From assembly GCF_900112365.1 (NCBI RefSeq), contig NZ_FOLQ01000002.1, positions 186,001 through 250,000 of the forward strand: a stretch of DNA of 64,000 nucleotides, given 5' to 3'. The number at the start of each line of letters is the position of its first letter. Position 1 is the stretch's first letter. This stretch comes from Spirosoma endophyticum. Its GTDB lineage: Bacteria > Bacteroidota > Bacteroidia > Cytophagales > Spirosomataceae. Shown piece after piece: positions 17,970 through 33,377 of the stretch. The position numbers and the translations under genes are program-made. Under the pieces are notes generated by a model, which made no database searches, was not told where the DNA came from, and saw only the letters and a program-made list of their open reading frames with translations.

Positions 17970-18491
17970 ATGATGACTATCTATAAATGTGTCCGAATAA
18001 CACTATTAGTGCTTGTGAGCGGGTTAAGCACCTATGCTCAATCCAACTTCACTAACAAAACAATTGGCGTTGGGGTGGTTGTCGCCGACCTCGAACGTTC
18101 ACTGAATTTTTACGTAAATGGGATTGGCATGGTCAAAACGGGCAGCTTCACGATCAACGAAGATTTTGGCAAACGCTCGGGCCTCACAAATGGCGTGCCG
18201 GTGAACGTAACGATCCTGAAACTCGAAAACAGCCCTGAAGCCACCGACTGGAAGTTGATGAGTTTCGGCAAAAAAGGCTCCCATCCGACGCCCAAAAATA
18301 TTCAGGACGACACGGGCATGCAGTACATCACCATCAATGTAAAAGCCCTTCAACCTGTCATTGACCGGCTGACGCAGATGAAAGTGCCGTTTCTGGGCAG
18401 TACACCCACCCCGTTGAATGCGAAATCGCACTTTGTCTTCGTGCAGGACCCCGATGGTACATTCATTGAGCTAATCGGCCCGCTCCAATAG
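17970..18491 (+). CDS. Secreted VOC (glyoxalase/dioxygenase-like) family protein
   Basis: A 173-residue protein with a signal peptide (MMTIYKCVRITLLVLVSGLSTYAQ) followed by one vicinal-oxygen-chelate domain: IGVGVVVADLERSLNFYVNG at the start and FVFVQDPDGTFIELIGP at the end, with glutamate as the last metal-ligand position. VOC proteins are usually cytoplasmic, so export is unusual. A second ATG three bases downstream is equally possible. It lies between two GH43 genes; a role in sugar use is suggested only by position. Substrate unknown. Confidence 0.75.
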   Translation: MMTIYKCVRITLLVLVSGLSTYAQSNFTNKTIGVGVVVADLERSLNFYVNGIGMVKTGSFTINEDFGKRSGLTNGVPVNVTILKLENSPEATDWKLMSFGKKGSHPTPKNIQDDTGMQYITINVKALQPVIDRLTQMKVPFLGSTPTPLNAKSHFVFVQDPDGTFIELIGPLQ

Positions 18492-18537
18492 CCAAGGCAA
18501 GCAATTTAATTTCACTCATCCGCTTCTTTACCTTTAG

Positions 18538-20112
18538 ATGAAAACCACCTTGTTCCGATACAGTCTGCTGGCAATTGGGTTACTGCTCAGATACGTAGCA
18601 GCGGTGGGTCAGACCGCCCGGAATCCGATCATTTTTGCCGACGTGCCTGATATGGCCATGATTCGTGCCGGTGATACGTATTACATGAGCAGCACCACCA
18701 TGCATTTAAGTCCGGGATTGCCGATCATGAAATCGAAAGACCTAGTTAACTGGCAATTGGTTGGATATGCGTATGATACGTTGGCAACTATCGATGCACT
18801 GAATCTGACCAACGGCAAAAGCACCTACGGCCGAGGTTCATGGGCCAGTAGCCTGCGTTTCCACAACGGTACGTACTACGTGACCACATTTGCTCAGACG
18901 ACAGGGAAAACTTACATCTACACCACAAAAGACATTGAAAAAGGACCGTGGCAGGAGGTCTCATTCAAACCTGCTTACCACGATCATAGCCTGTTTTTTG
19001 ATGACGACGGTCGTGTGTACCTGATTTATGGGGCGGGCAAACTCCGACTTGTCGAACTTACCGCTGATGCATCGGGCGTAAAGCCAGGCACTACCGAACA
19101 AACCTTAATCGAAAATGCCAGTACGCCCTCGGGAACGTCGGGCGGCCTCCCGGCCGAAGGTTCGCAACTGTTCAAGGTGAAGAGTAAGTATTACCTCTTT
19201 AACATTACCTGGCCCAAAGGGGGGATGCGAACGGTGGTCATTCACCGCGCCGACAAATTAACTGGTCCCTGGGAAGGCCGGGTAGCATTACAGGATTTGG
19301 GCGTAGCACAGGGCGGGCTTATCGATACGCCCGATGGCAAATGGTACGCATATCTATTTCGTGATTTCGGCGGGGTGGGTCGGATACCATATCTGGTGCC
19401 GGTCAACTGGGAAGGTGACTGGCCGGTACTAGGTGTCAATGGCAGAGTCTCTGAAACGCTTACCCTTCCGGCCAGTAAAGGCTTGATTCCCGGCATTGTT
19501 GCTTCCGACGAGTTCACCCGCAAAAAAGGGGAGGCTGCGTTGCCTCTGGTATGGCAATGGAACCACAACCCCGACAATAACCTCTGGTCGGTTACGGAAC
19601 GGAAAGGTTTTCTGAGGCTTAAAACCGGGCGTACCGATACGTCGTTTGTACTGGCCCGTAACACACTGACCCAACGTACCATTGGTCCCGAATGCTCAGG
19701 CTCGACGGCGCTGGACGTATCGAATCTGAAAGAGGGTGACTTTGCGGGACTGAGTCTGTTGCAGAAGAATTACGGACTGGTCGGCGTGAAGGTCGAAAAT
19801 GGCGCAAGATCGATTGTCATGGTCAGCGCCAGTTCGGGAAAACCGGTGGAGGTACAGCGTGTTCCGTTGAGTCAGAAGACGATCTATCTAAAAGCAGCGT
19901 GTGATTTCCGGGATCGCGCAGACACCGCTCATTTCTTTTACAGCCTGGATGGTAAATCCTGGACACCGATTGGCGAACCGCTGAAGATGCCTTACACCAT
20001 TCCGCATTTTATGGGCTACCGGTTTGGGCTGTTCAACTACGCGAGCCAGAACGTAGGTGGGTTTGCCGACTTCGATTATTTCCGAATTACCAATTCAACT
20101 ACAACAAAGTGA
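18538..20112 (+). CDS. GH43 glycoside hydrolase, two-domain
   Basis: A 524-residue secreted GH43 enzyme (signal peptide to about VGQ). Catalytic positions appear as Asp38 in FADVPDMAMIR, an Asp in YHDHSLFFDDDGRVYL and the acid Glu in LPAEGSQLFK. YYMSSTTMHLSPGLPIMKSKDL is the typical early blade. The C-terminal part from about residue 325 is a concanavalin-like sandwich (DEFTRKKGEAALPLVWQWNH, FFYSLDGKSWTPIG). This architecture is common in Bacteroidota arabinofuranosidases and xylosidases acting on arabinoxylan. It overlaps the next gene by one base. Confidence 0.87.
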   Translation: MKTTLFRYSLLAIGLLLRYVAAVGQTARNPIIFADVPDMAMIRAGDTYYMSSTTMHLSPGLPIMKSKDLVNWQLVGYAYDTLATIDALNLTNGKSTYGRGSWASSLRFHNGTYYVTTFAQTTGKTYIYTTKDIEKGPWQEVSFKPAYHDHSLFFDDDGRVYLIYGAGKLRLVELTADASGVKPGTTEQTLIENASTPSGTSGGLPAEGSQLFKVKSKYYLFNITWPKGGMRTVVIHRADKLTGPWEGRVALQDLGVAQGGLIDTPDGKWYAYLFRDFGGVGRIPYLVPVNWEGDWPVLGVNGRVSETLTLPASKGLIPGIVASDEFTRKKGEAALPLVWQWNHNPDNNLWSVTERKGFLRLKTGRTDTSFVLARNTLTQRTIGPECSGSTALDVSNLKEGDFAGLSLLQKNYGLVGVKVENGARSIVMVSASSGKPVEVQRVPLSQKTIYLKAACDFRDRADTAHFFYSLDGKSWTPIGEPLKMPYTIPHFMGYRFGLFNYASQNVGGFADFDYFRITNSTTTK

Positions 20113-21275
20113 TGAAGCGGTTATTTCAAGGGTTGACATTTATGCAAAATGCGGCTTTGTGGCTGCTTGCATCTTCTTGTCTGGCTCCGATACAGGCCAC
20201 CACCCAATCGGCAGCGGTCCCTAAACATAGCTTCATCTATACTAACCCTATCACCCGCGACACGGCTATTTCGATGCGCGACCACTTTATTATCAAGGTG
20301 GATAATAAATGGTATTGCGTTGGTACGTCCGAGTTGGTCTTGACGGGACATAATCCGGAGGTGCGGTTGCTGGAATCCGACGATCTAATTCACTGGAAGC
20401 AACATTCCTTTCTGATCGACGCGAAAAAACTCCCCCTCAATAGCCCGTACAATGGTAGGTCCCGGGCGCCCGAAATTCACTTTATCCAGAACAAATACTG
20501 GCTGACAGTTAACAACGGGAAAGTGACCGCCGACGATCCGAAAGGCATGAAAACGCACAGCGTCTGGTTGTTTTCGGCGGATAAGGTGACTGGCTCTGGC
20601 AGTCTCATGAACGGGCCATTGATGAACCAATACAATAACGACGCGACACTGTTCGAGGATGAAGATGGGCAAACGTACTTGTATCGCAGCGGTGGCGGCC
20701 TTTTTCAGGCCAAAATAGATCTGAAGTCGGGCAAGCTGACCACGCCGATTCAGAAATTCCTCGATAAAAAACAGCCCGGTTGGCCCGAGTGGATGGTGGG
20801 TGGCATCGAAGGGCCGTTTGTGATCAAGAAAGAAGGGACCTACTTCATGTTTTTCTCGACCTGGACGCGTGGGTACGAAGTGGGACTATTGAAATCGAAA
20901 ACGCCATTAGGTCCGTGGGAACTGGTGTCGCCCGAACCCATTTTCAGCACCCGCAAAAAAGGCTACCGCCCCGAACTGGCGAAGGGTGGCGGCTACGATC
21001 ATCTGAAATTCGAGGACACCGAAGACTCCTATCAGGACACCGGCCGCAACGCCCTGTTTGAAGGCCCCGACGGGCAGCTCTGGAGTTCATGCCACTATTT
21101 CATGTATGAAAAGCGGCCCTATCCTTACAGCCAGACGTTTGAGGCCTGGGAAAAGACGCCCCAGATGGGTTTCGAACCCGTGTATTTCAAAGACGGTCGT
21201 TTTTTATCAAAGGCCCAACCTGGACAAAACAGACAATTGAATGCTAACCGATTGACTGCACGAAAAAGAAGTTAA
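20112..21275 (+). CDS. GH43-like glycoside hydrolase, single domain
   Basis: 387 residues from the ATG at 20112, whose A is also the last base of the previous stop (TGATG); an in-frame GTG three bases earlier is less likely. Signal-peptide-like N-terminus, then a GH43-type propeller: ITRDTAISMRDHFIIKVDN in the position of the catalytic base, YNNDATLFEDEDGQTYLY for the second Asp and GGIEGPFVIKKEGTYFMFF for the acid Glu. There is no added sandwich domain, unlike the two GH43 genes before it. The usual DPS at the base position is absent, so specificity may differ. Translational coupling with the preceding gene is likely. Confidence 0.82.
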   Translation: MKRLFQGLTFMQNAALWLLASSCLAPIQATTQSAAVPKHSFIYTNPITRDTAISMRDHFIIKVDNKWYCVGTSELVLTGHNPEVRLLESDDLIHWKQHSFLIDAKKLPLNSPYNGRSRAPEIHFIQNKYWLTVNNGKVTADDPKGMKTHSVWLFSADKVTGSGSLMNGPLMNQYNNDATLFEDEDGQTYLYRSGGGLFQAKIDLKSGKLTTPIQKFLDKKQPGWPEWMVGGIEGPFVIKKEGTYFMFFSTWTRGYEVGLLKSKTPLGPWELVSPEPIFSTRKKGYRPELAKGGGYDHLKFEDTEDSYQDTGRNALFEGPDGQLWSSCHYFMYEKRPYPYSQTFEAWEKTPQMGFEPVYFKDGRFLSKAQPGQNRQLNANRLTARKRS

Positions 21276-21296
21276 TAGCCGTCAAATTAAGCCTAA

Positions 21297-22163
<867 letters not shown>

Positions 22164-22175
22164 AGGCATACCACT

Positions 22176-23129
22176 ATGAAGCGTTTTAGTTTGTCGATTT
22201 CGTCTGATAGCGCCCGGTTGAAAGGCGTAAAAATAACAACCAAAACACTGTTACTGGGTCTATTATGGCTTGCCTCGTACGCCACCCAGGCGCAGGAAAT
22301 CATTCCGTTATACGCCGGCCCGGTTCCCAATTCAAAAGCATCGGATGTGCAGGAAACGGGGGCAGAATCGGGTGTGTTGAAGGGCACAACAAAACCCACG
22401 CTGGAATATTTCAAACCCGCCACTGGCAAGGCGTCTGGGGCAGCTGTGATCATCATTCCCGGTGGTGGCTACGGCGTAGTAGTGTACCAGGGCGAGGGCA
22501 TCAATATAGCTAAGGCAATGGCGGAAAAAGGCGTCGCTGCTTTTGTGTTGAAATATCGTTTGCCCAGTGACGCGATCATGCCTGATAAGAAAATCGGCCC
22601 ATTGCAGGATGCGCAGCAGGCCATCAAACTGGTGCGCGAGAATGCTGCTAAATGGGGCATCGACGCTAGTAAAGTAGGCATTATGGGCTTCTCGGCGGGT
22701 GGACATCTAGCCTCAACGGCAGCTACGCACTTTGAGAAAGCGTACGTCGATAACACCAGCAACACCAGTCTGCGGCCCGATTTCCAGATCCTGATTTACC
22801 CGGTGATCAGCATGCAGGATAGCCTGACGCATGGCGGCTCACGCGATAACCTATTAGGCAAAAACCCGTCGCGCCAGGACATCGATCTATTTTCCAACGA
22901 GCTACAGGTACAAGCCAACACGCCCCCGACCTACCTAACCCACGCGGCCGACGACAAGCTGGTCGATGTCGATAACAGTATCGTGTTTTTTGAGAAGCTC
23001 CGACGTCAGAAAGTACCTGTCGAGATGCACATCTACCCAAAAGGCGACCACGGTTTTATTTTCCGGCATCCCGGCTGGATTGACCCACTGTTTGCCTGGA
23101 TGAAAGCGAATAACTGGCTCACTAAATAA
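22176..23129 (+). CDS. Alpha/beta-hydrolase esterase (BD-FAE / acetylxylan-esterase type)
   Basis: A 317-residue secreted hydrolase. The oxyanion block is PGGGYGVVVYQGEG, the nucleophile lies in MGFSAGGHLAST, the acid Asp in HAADDKLVDVDNS and the His in KGDHGFIFRHPGW. This pattern matches the BD-FAE/acetyl-xylan esterase group of Bacteroidota loci that deacetylate or deferuloylate xylan side chains. An alternative start is possible because the signal peptide hydrophobic core (TLLLGLLWLASYATQAQ) begins about 23 residues in. It lies 8 bases before the GH29 gene. Confidence 0.82.
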   Translation: MKRFSLSISSDSARLKGVKITTKTLLLGLLWLASYATQAQEIIPLYAGPVPNSKASDVQETGAESGVLKGTTKPTLEYFKPATGKASGAAVIIIPGGGYGVVVYQGEGINIAKAMAEKGVAAFVLKYRLPSDAIMPDKKIGPLQDAQQAIKLVRENAAKWGIDASKVGIMGFSAGGHLASTAATHFEKAYVDNTSNTSLRPDFQILIYPVISMQDSLTHGGSRDNLLGKNPSRQDIDLFSNELQVQANTPPTYLTHAADDKLVDVDNSIVFFEKLRRQKVPVEMHIYPKGDHGFIFRHPGWIDPLFAWMKANNWLTK

Positions 23130-23137
23130 GCCTACTT

Positions 23138-25240
23138 ATGCCAAAGACCTTACTCTTTCGATCGGCCTTTTTTCTACTGACAAGTCTTGCCGGATTTGCT
23201 CAGCCAACACCGCCCCAACCCGTTGGCCCGCTGCCCAGCGAGAACCAGTTGCGATGGCAAAAAATGGAATATTATGCCTTCATCCATTTTTCGATCAACA
23301 CCTATACCGACATGGCCTGGGGACTGGGCAACGAAGACCCGAAGCTGTTTAATCCCACCAAAATGGATTGTCGGCAATGGGCGCGGATTTGTAAGGAGGC
23401 TGGGATGAAAGGCATCATTTTTACGGCTAAACACCATAGTGGTTTCTGCCTCTGGCCCTCGAAATACACCGACTACTCCGTAAAAAATGTGCCCTGGCGC
23501 AATGGGAAAGCCGACATCGTGCGCGAATTGGCTGATGCCTGCAAAGAATATGGCCTGAAATTCGGCGTGTACCTGTCGCCATGGGACCGGAACCATGCCG
23601 ACTACGGAAAGCCTGAATACATCACCTATTTCCGCAACCAGTTAACGGAACTGCTGACCAACTACGGTGACATTTTTGAGATCTGGTTCGATGGGGCTAA
23701 CGGTGGTTCGGGCTATTATGGCGGGGCTAATGAAACTCGTAAAATTGACTCAAAAACGTATTACGACTGGCTCGATACCTATAAACTCGTGCGGAAACTC
23801 CAACCCAACATCGTCATCTGGAACGACGGTGGCGACCGGGCCGACCTGCGCTGGGTGGGTACCGAAGCCGGGTACGTGGGCGAAACCAACTGGAGTTTGT
23901 TGAATGCAACGGGCGATGTGGCGGAGGAGCAATTGCGCCACGGCGTCGAAAACGGCAATGCCTGGGTTCCCGGTGAAGTAAACACGTCCATCCGGCCCGA
24001 ATGGTTTTACCACGAGCGGGAGGACAGAAAAGTAAAAACGTTACCTCAACTGATGGATATTTATTACAATTCCATTGGTCGGAACGCTACGCTGCTGCTC
24101 AATTTTCCGATCATGCCGAATGGCCTGATTAACGAGTTAGATGAAAAGGCCGTACAGGCCTTTGCCAACGCGACGAAAGAAGCATTTGCCGTGAATCTGG
24201 CTAGAAATGCGAAAGCGACGGCTCCGCAGGTACGCAGTAAAAGCGCAGCGTATGATGCCGGTAAAGCCATTGATGCCGACCTGGACAGTTACTGGGCTAC
24301 GGATGATAACATTCGGAACGCATCACTGACGCTTCAATTTGCTAAACCCACGGCGTTCAATCGATTTCTGGTACAGGAACCCATTCGGTTAGGGCAGCGG
24401 GTCAAATCGTTCACGGTTGAGGCTTTGGTCGATGGAAACTGGAAAGAGATCGCCAAAGAAACGACCATTGGCTACAAGCGCATTCTCCGGTTCCCAACCG
24501 TCGAAGCCACGCAACTGCGCCTGACGATTCTGGACGCCAAAGGCAGCCCGTTGATCTCGAATCTGGAAGTGTACAAAGCTCCCCTGATCTTAACGCCCCC
24601 GATCGTCACCCGCAATCAGGCCGGGGATATTCAAATCAAACCGGGTGATGCCGAATCGGAGGTATACTACACCCTCGACGGGAGTATGCCAACGGCATCA
24701 TCCAGTAAGTATACGGCTCCCGTAAAAACCAACAACGGCAAAGTTGACTTAAAGGCGATTGCCTGTAATCCGTTTACGAAGCAAAGTAGCGTGGTCAGTG
24801 AAGAAAAATTCGACATTGCCCGTAGCAACTGGAAAGTTGTGAGTACCGATGCGAAGTCGGCCTATCAGGCGCTGGATGGAAATCCGGGTACGTCATGGCA
24901 CCAACCCAAAAGCCAGCGGCAGGCGTCCCTGACGATGCCCGCCGACCTGGTCATCGATTTGGGTAAGGAAGAAACATTGGTCGGATTCCGGTACTTACCC
25001 GCCCAGAACTGGTGGGAAGAGGCCAGTATCATTACTCACTATCAGTTTGAAGTTTCCGCCGATAACGCCAACTGGAAACGGGTCAGCGAAGGCGAGTTTT
25101 CGAATATCAAAAACAGTCCGGTCTGGCAAACCAAATCGTTTGAGCCAACCAAAGCCCGATACATCAAACTCAGCGCCCTGAAAAACACGCAGGAGGGTTC
25201 TGCATCTGGCTACGCGGAAATTGACATCGTTACCCAGTGA
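23138..25240 (+). CDS. GH29 alpha-L-fucosidase-like protein with F5/8-type and chitobiase-like domains
   Basis: 700 residues with signal peptide (to about GFAQ). The catalytic barrel (about 25-345) is GH29-like: WQKMEYYAFIHFSINTYTD, GIIFTAKHHSGFCLWPS, KFGVYLSPWDRN, and the nucleophile Asp in EIWFDGANGG. Then come a discoidin/F5/8-type domain (about 350-480), a chitobiase C-terminal-like sandwich (about 495-560, VYYTLDGSMPTASSSKYTAP) and a second discoidin-like domain (about 570-700). It would cleave alpha-L-fucose or a related L-sugar such as L-galactose from a side chain; fucose is not a usual xylan component. A long C-rich inverted repeat begins at the base after its stop. Confidence 0.85.
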   Translation: MPKTLLFRSAFFLLTSLAGFAQPTPPQPVGPLPSENQLRWQKMEYYAFIHFSINTYTDMAWGLGNEDPKLFNPTKMDCRQWARICKEAGMKGIIFTAKHHSGFCLWPSKYTDYSVKNVPWRNGKADIVRELADACKEYGLKFGVYLSPWDRNHADYGKPEYITYFRNQLTELLTNYGDIFEIWFDGANGGSGYYGGANETRKIDSKTYYDWLDTYKLVRKLQPNIVIWNDGGDRADLRWVGTEAGYVGETNWSLLNATGDVAEEQLRHGVENGNAWVPGEVNTSIRPEWFYHEREDRKVKTLPQLMDIYYNSIGRNATLLLNFPIMPNGLINELDEKAVQAFANATKEAFAVNLARNAKATAPQVRSKSAAYDAGKAIDADLDSYWATDDNIRNASLTLQFAKPTAFNRFLVQEPIRLGQRVKSFTVEALVDGNWKEIAKETTIGYKRILRFPTVEATQLRLTILDAKGSPLISNLEVYKAPLILTPPIVTRNQAGDIQIKPGDAESEVYYTLDGSMPTASSSKYTAPVKTNNGKVDLKAIACNPFTKQSSVVSEEKFDIARSNWKVVSTDAKSAYQALDGNPGTSWHQPKSQRQASLTMPADLVIDLGKEETLVGFRYLPAQNWWEEASIITHYQFEVSADNANWKRVSEGEFSNIKNSPVWQTKSFEPTKARYIKLSALKNTQEGSASGYAEIDIVTQ

Positions 25241-25321
25241 GCCTCTTTACCCCCAACCCCCTGAAGGGGGCTTTGCTCACATTTGGACTAAGCCCCTTCA
25301 GGGGGTTGGGGGTAAAGAGGC
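25241..25321. repeat. 81-bp inverted repeat (C-rich hairpin)
   Basis: Arms 25241-25272 and 25291-25321 match as reverse complements except one base in a C/G run, around an 18-base loop. The arms contain TACCCCCAACCCCCTGAAG, the family of CCCCAACCCC repeats scattered through Bacteroidota genomes. It starts right after the GH29 stop and ends just before the first CE1-like gene, so it could terminate, stabilise or process the transcript there. Confidence 0.75.
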
Positions 25322-25327
25322 TTAAAA

Positions 25328-26512
25328 ATGAACCACTTAAACCTTTTAAAGTCAATGAAAATAATATTTAAACTTTTACTATTCGCTGGCTTATTAGCCC
25401 TGTCGAATATAGTTTGGGCCCAGCCGCCACGCGGCCCGCTGGTGGTGTCGCCCCAGGTAAACGCCGACAAGACCGTTACGTTCCGGTATCAGGCTCCGCA
25501 GGCTAAAGCGGTGGAATTGAGCGCGCAATTTGAGAAAGCGCCCGTACCCATGACCAGAGATGCGCAGGGTATCTGGAGCGTTACGGTCGGCCCGGTCAAA
25601 CCGGACATTTACCCCTACAACTTTCGCGTTGATGGTATATCCGTCATGGACCCGGCCAACGTAGCATTCTTCCCCAACGAGCGGTTCAAAGCCAGCCTTG
25701 TCGACGTACCCGGTGACGCGCCCTTCGTCCATGCCATGAAGGACGTACCCCACGGGTCGATCAGCTACGAATATTACCCGTCGATGGAAGGGACAACGGG
25801 CTCGGTGGTCGTGTATACACCACCGGGTTACGACCAGTCGCCGTCGAAGAAGTACCCCGTTTATTACCTGATCAGCGGTACAACGGATACGGAAGAGACC
25901 TTCTTTAAAGTTGGCAAAACCAACCTGATTCTGGATAATCTACTGGCCGAAGGCAAGGTTAAGCCGATGATCATTGTGATGCCTTACGGCAACATTGCGG
26001 CCCGTGTAGCCGAGCAAAAAGGGGGGACCAAACCCGCCGACCCGACCGTTCGGGACGGAGCCGATGCGGTGAAACGGGCCAACGATTTTACAACCGATCT
26101 GGTGAGCAACGTCATTCCGTACGTCGAGAAGAACTACCGGGCTATTCCCAACCGGGAGAACCGGGCTATTGGCGGATTTTCGCGCGGGGGCGGGCAAACG
26201 CTCCGGGCAGCATTCAGCAACATGGACAAGTTTGCGTACGTGTGCGCCTACAGCTCGTACCTGTCGCCCCAGGAGATGGATGGCAACTTCAGTCAGATTT
26301 TGACTAAACCCGACCAGACCAACAAACAACTGAAACTGCTCTGGGTGAGCGTCGGCAGTGATGATTTTCTCTACAAAGGCACGGTGGAGTTTATGGACTA
26401 TCTAAAGGCCAAAAAGGTGAATTACAAAAGCCTGATTACCGACGGGGGCCATACCTGGATGAACGTGAAAACGTACGTTGCCGCTACCACGCCACTGCTG
26501 TTCCAACCATAA
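25328..26512 (+). CDS. CE1-like esterase with N-terminal E-set (CBM48-like) domain, copy 1
   Basis: A 394-residue secreted esterase. The signal peptide is clearest from an internal ATG at 25355 (MKIIFKLLLFAGLLALSN), so that start is a strong alternative. An Ig-like E-set domain (about 45-120, VTFRYQAPQAKAVELSAQFE) precedes the alpha/beta-hydrolase domain with YTPPGYD, the nucleophile in AIGGFSRGGGQTL, acid Asp in VSVGSDDFLY and His in TDGGHTWMN. Related proteins are feruloyl or acetyl esterases acting on xylan. GFSRGG rather than GLSMGG groups it with the next gene. Confidence 0.87.
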   Translation: MNHLNLLKSMKIIFKLLLFAGLLALSNIVWAQPPRGPLVVSPQVNADKTVTFRYQAPQAKAVELSAQFEKAPVPMTRDAQGIWSVTVGPVKPDIYPYNFRVDGISVMDPANVAFFPNERFKASLVDVPGDAPFVHAMKDVPHGSISYEYYPSMEGTTGSVVVYTPPGYDQSPSKKYPVYYLISGTTDTEETFFKVGKTNLILDNLLAEGKVKPMIIVMPYGNIAARVAEQKGGTKPADPTVRDGADAVKRANDFTTDLVSNVIPYVEKNYRAIPNRENRAIGGFSRGGGQTLRAAFSNMDKFAYVCAYSSYLSPQEMDGNFSQILTKPDQTNKQLKLLWVSVGSDDFLYKGTVEFMDYLKAKKVNYKSLITDGGHTWMNVKTYVAATTPLLFQP

Positions 26513-27604
<1,092 letters not shown>

Positions 27605-27633
27605 AACCCTGAGCCCTTATCCCCAACCGTATC

Positions 27634-27659
27634 CTCGGTCTGTGTCCTCACAGACCGAG
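27634..27659 (+). terminator. Intercistronic stem-loop within the esterase array
   Basis: A perfect 11-bp stem, CTCGGTCTGTG with CACAGACCGAG, around a TCCT loop. TAT/ATA pairs beyond one mismatch extend it. No T-run follows, so it may process or protect mRNA instead of ending it. Confidence 0.5.
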
Positions 27660-27710
27660 AATATGATGTATTCAACCCGTTTGAATTTCCTAACATAACT
27701 CAATAATTAG

Positions 27711-28826
<1,116 letters not shown>

Positions 28827-28838
28827 TAGGCTAGAAAA

Positions 28839-30140
28839 ATGAGAAAGAGATTGATACACAGCATGTTGTTGGGAAGTCGCTGGTTGCTGCCCTTGCTTAC
28901 AGGTATTTGTTTGATGACCGCCCAAGGAGTTTTGGCTCAGAAAAAGAAGAGCCAGACAACTACAGCGTCTCCATCCCCCAACTATCGGAACCTATTCCGC
29001 GAAGCGGGCTACAAACAGGCCGACATCGACGCGAAATTGGCGAAAGCGTACCACGACGTGTTTGAAGGGCCGAACAAAGTCTATTTTGAAGTGGGCGATA
29101 CGATGGCGTATGTGTCGGACGTAAAGAACAAAGACGCCCGGACTGAGGGTCTTTCGTATGGCATGATGGTGGCCGTTCAACTCGATAAAAAAGACGTGTT
29201 CGACCGCATCTGGCGGTGGTCTAAAAAGTATTTGCAGCATCAGAGCGGACCACGGGAAGCGTATTTCGCCTGGAGCATCAATCCGCAAACGATGAAGAAA
29301 AATTCGGAAGGATCGGCTTCGGATGGCGAGTTGTATTACGTCACCAGTCTGTTGTTTGCGGCCAATAAATGGGGCAACAATACGGGCATCAATTATTACG
29401 GCGAAGCCCGCCGGATTCTGGATGCGATGTGGAAGAAAGACGGTACCGGTAACATCTACAACCTCATCAACACCGATGCCAAACAGATTTCGTTTGTTCC
29501 GGAAGGCAACAACTACAAATGGACCGACCCCTCGTATCACCTGCCCGCTTTTTACGATGCCTGGGTGCTGTATGCCAAAGACGGTCACGAAGCATTTTAT
29601 AAGGAGTGCGCCGATACGTCGCGGGTGTTTCTGCACCGGGCCTGTCACCCGGTAACGGGCCTCAATGCCGACTATACCGAGTTCAGCGGCAAACCGCACG
29701 ATACCCGCTGGTCGCCCTCGGCGTTTCGCTACGATTCGTGGCGGGTGCCGATGAACATCGCCATGGATTACACCTGGTCGGGCAAGGACAAAGCCTGGCA
29801 GGAAGACTACGCCAAACGATTCCAGGGTTTCCTGCGCTCGAAAGGCATGGACACCTACGAGGACCAGTTTAACCTTGATGGCTCACGGCCCGAATTTATT
29901 CTTCAGGCCGGACCGGTGAAAAAACTCCGGCACTCGATTGGGCTGGTCTCAACGGCCGCTACGCTGTCGCTGATCAACAAGGAAAAGAACAGCCTCGATT
30001 TTGTGCATGTTTTGTGGAATGCCAAACTGGAACCCTTCGAGGATGGCTATTTCGACCCGTACTACGATGGGCTGCTGTATGTGTTCAGCTTGATGCACTT
30101 GAGTGGTAAATACCAGATGATTAAGCTACAATCGAAATAA
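28839..30140 (+). CDS. GH8 reducing-end xylose-releasing exo-oligoxylanase-like enzyme
   Basis: 433 residues, secreted (hydrophobic leader to about VLAQ). The GH8 fold is recognised by the catalytic Glu in RTEGLSYGMMVAVQLDKKD, the Asp in GSASDGELYYVTSLLFAANK, and WSPSAFRYDSWRVPMNIAMD. Within GH8 the sequence is closest in pattern to Rex enzymes, which remove xylose from the reducing end of xylo-oligosaccharides, and that suits the locus. Endo-xylanase or glucanase activity cannot be ruled out. It sits between CE1-like copies 3 and 4. Confidence 0.88.
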   Translation: MRKRLIHSMLLGSRWLLPLLTGICLMTAQGVLAQKKKSQTTTASPSPNYRNLFREAGYKQADIDAKLAKAYHDVFEGPNKVYFEVGDTMAYVSDVKNKDARTEGLSYGMMVAVQLDKKDVFDRIWRWSKKYLQHQSGPREAYFAWSINPQTMKKNSEGSASDGELYYVTSLLFAANKWGNNTGINYYGEARRILDAMWKKDGTGNIYNLINTDAKQISFVPEGNNYKWTDPSYHLPAFYDAWVLYAKDGHEAFYKECADTSRVFLHRACHPVTGLNADYTEFSGKPHDTRWSPSAFRYDSWRVPMNIAMDYTWSGKDKAWQEDYAKRFQGFLRSKGMDTYEDQFNLDGSRPEFILQAGPVKKLRHSIGLVSTAATLSLINKEKNSLDFVHVLWNAKLEPFEDGYFDPYYDGLLYVFSLMHLSGKYQMIKLQSK

Positions 30141-30159
30141 ATCCCTCAGTAATTCCTAA

Positions 30160-31308
<1,149 letters not shown>

Positions 31309-31317
31309 ACCCACGAT

Positions 31318-33276
<1,959 letters not shown>

Positions 33277-33282
33277 ATTAAC

Positions 33283-33334
33283 TACCCCACCCCAACCCCT
33301 CCCCTTTTTTTAGGGGAGGGGTTGGGGTGGGGTA
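33283..33334. repeat. 52-bp perfect inverted repeat (C-rich hairpin)
   Basis: Arms 33283-33305 and 33312-33334 are perfect 23-bp reverse complements (ACCCCACCCCAACCCCTCCC and its complement) around a 6-base T loop. It belongs to the same CCCCAACCCC type of Bacteroidota repeat as 25241-25321. It starts six bases after the double esterase stop and ends 43 bases before the GH10 gene. Confidence 0.75.
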
Positions 33335-33377
33335 AATACGCAACCAAGATTCACTCAACTCAAAAATCACATAGCGT

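Noticed and set aside
20109..20111. GTG as start of the third GH43 gene
   Set aside because: The ATG directly after it overlaps the previous stop in the common TGATG form and is the simpler start.
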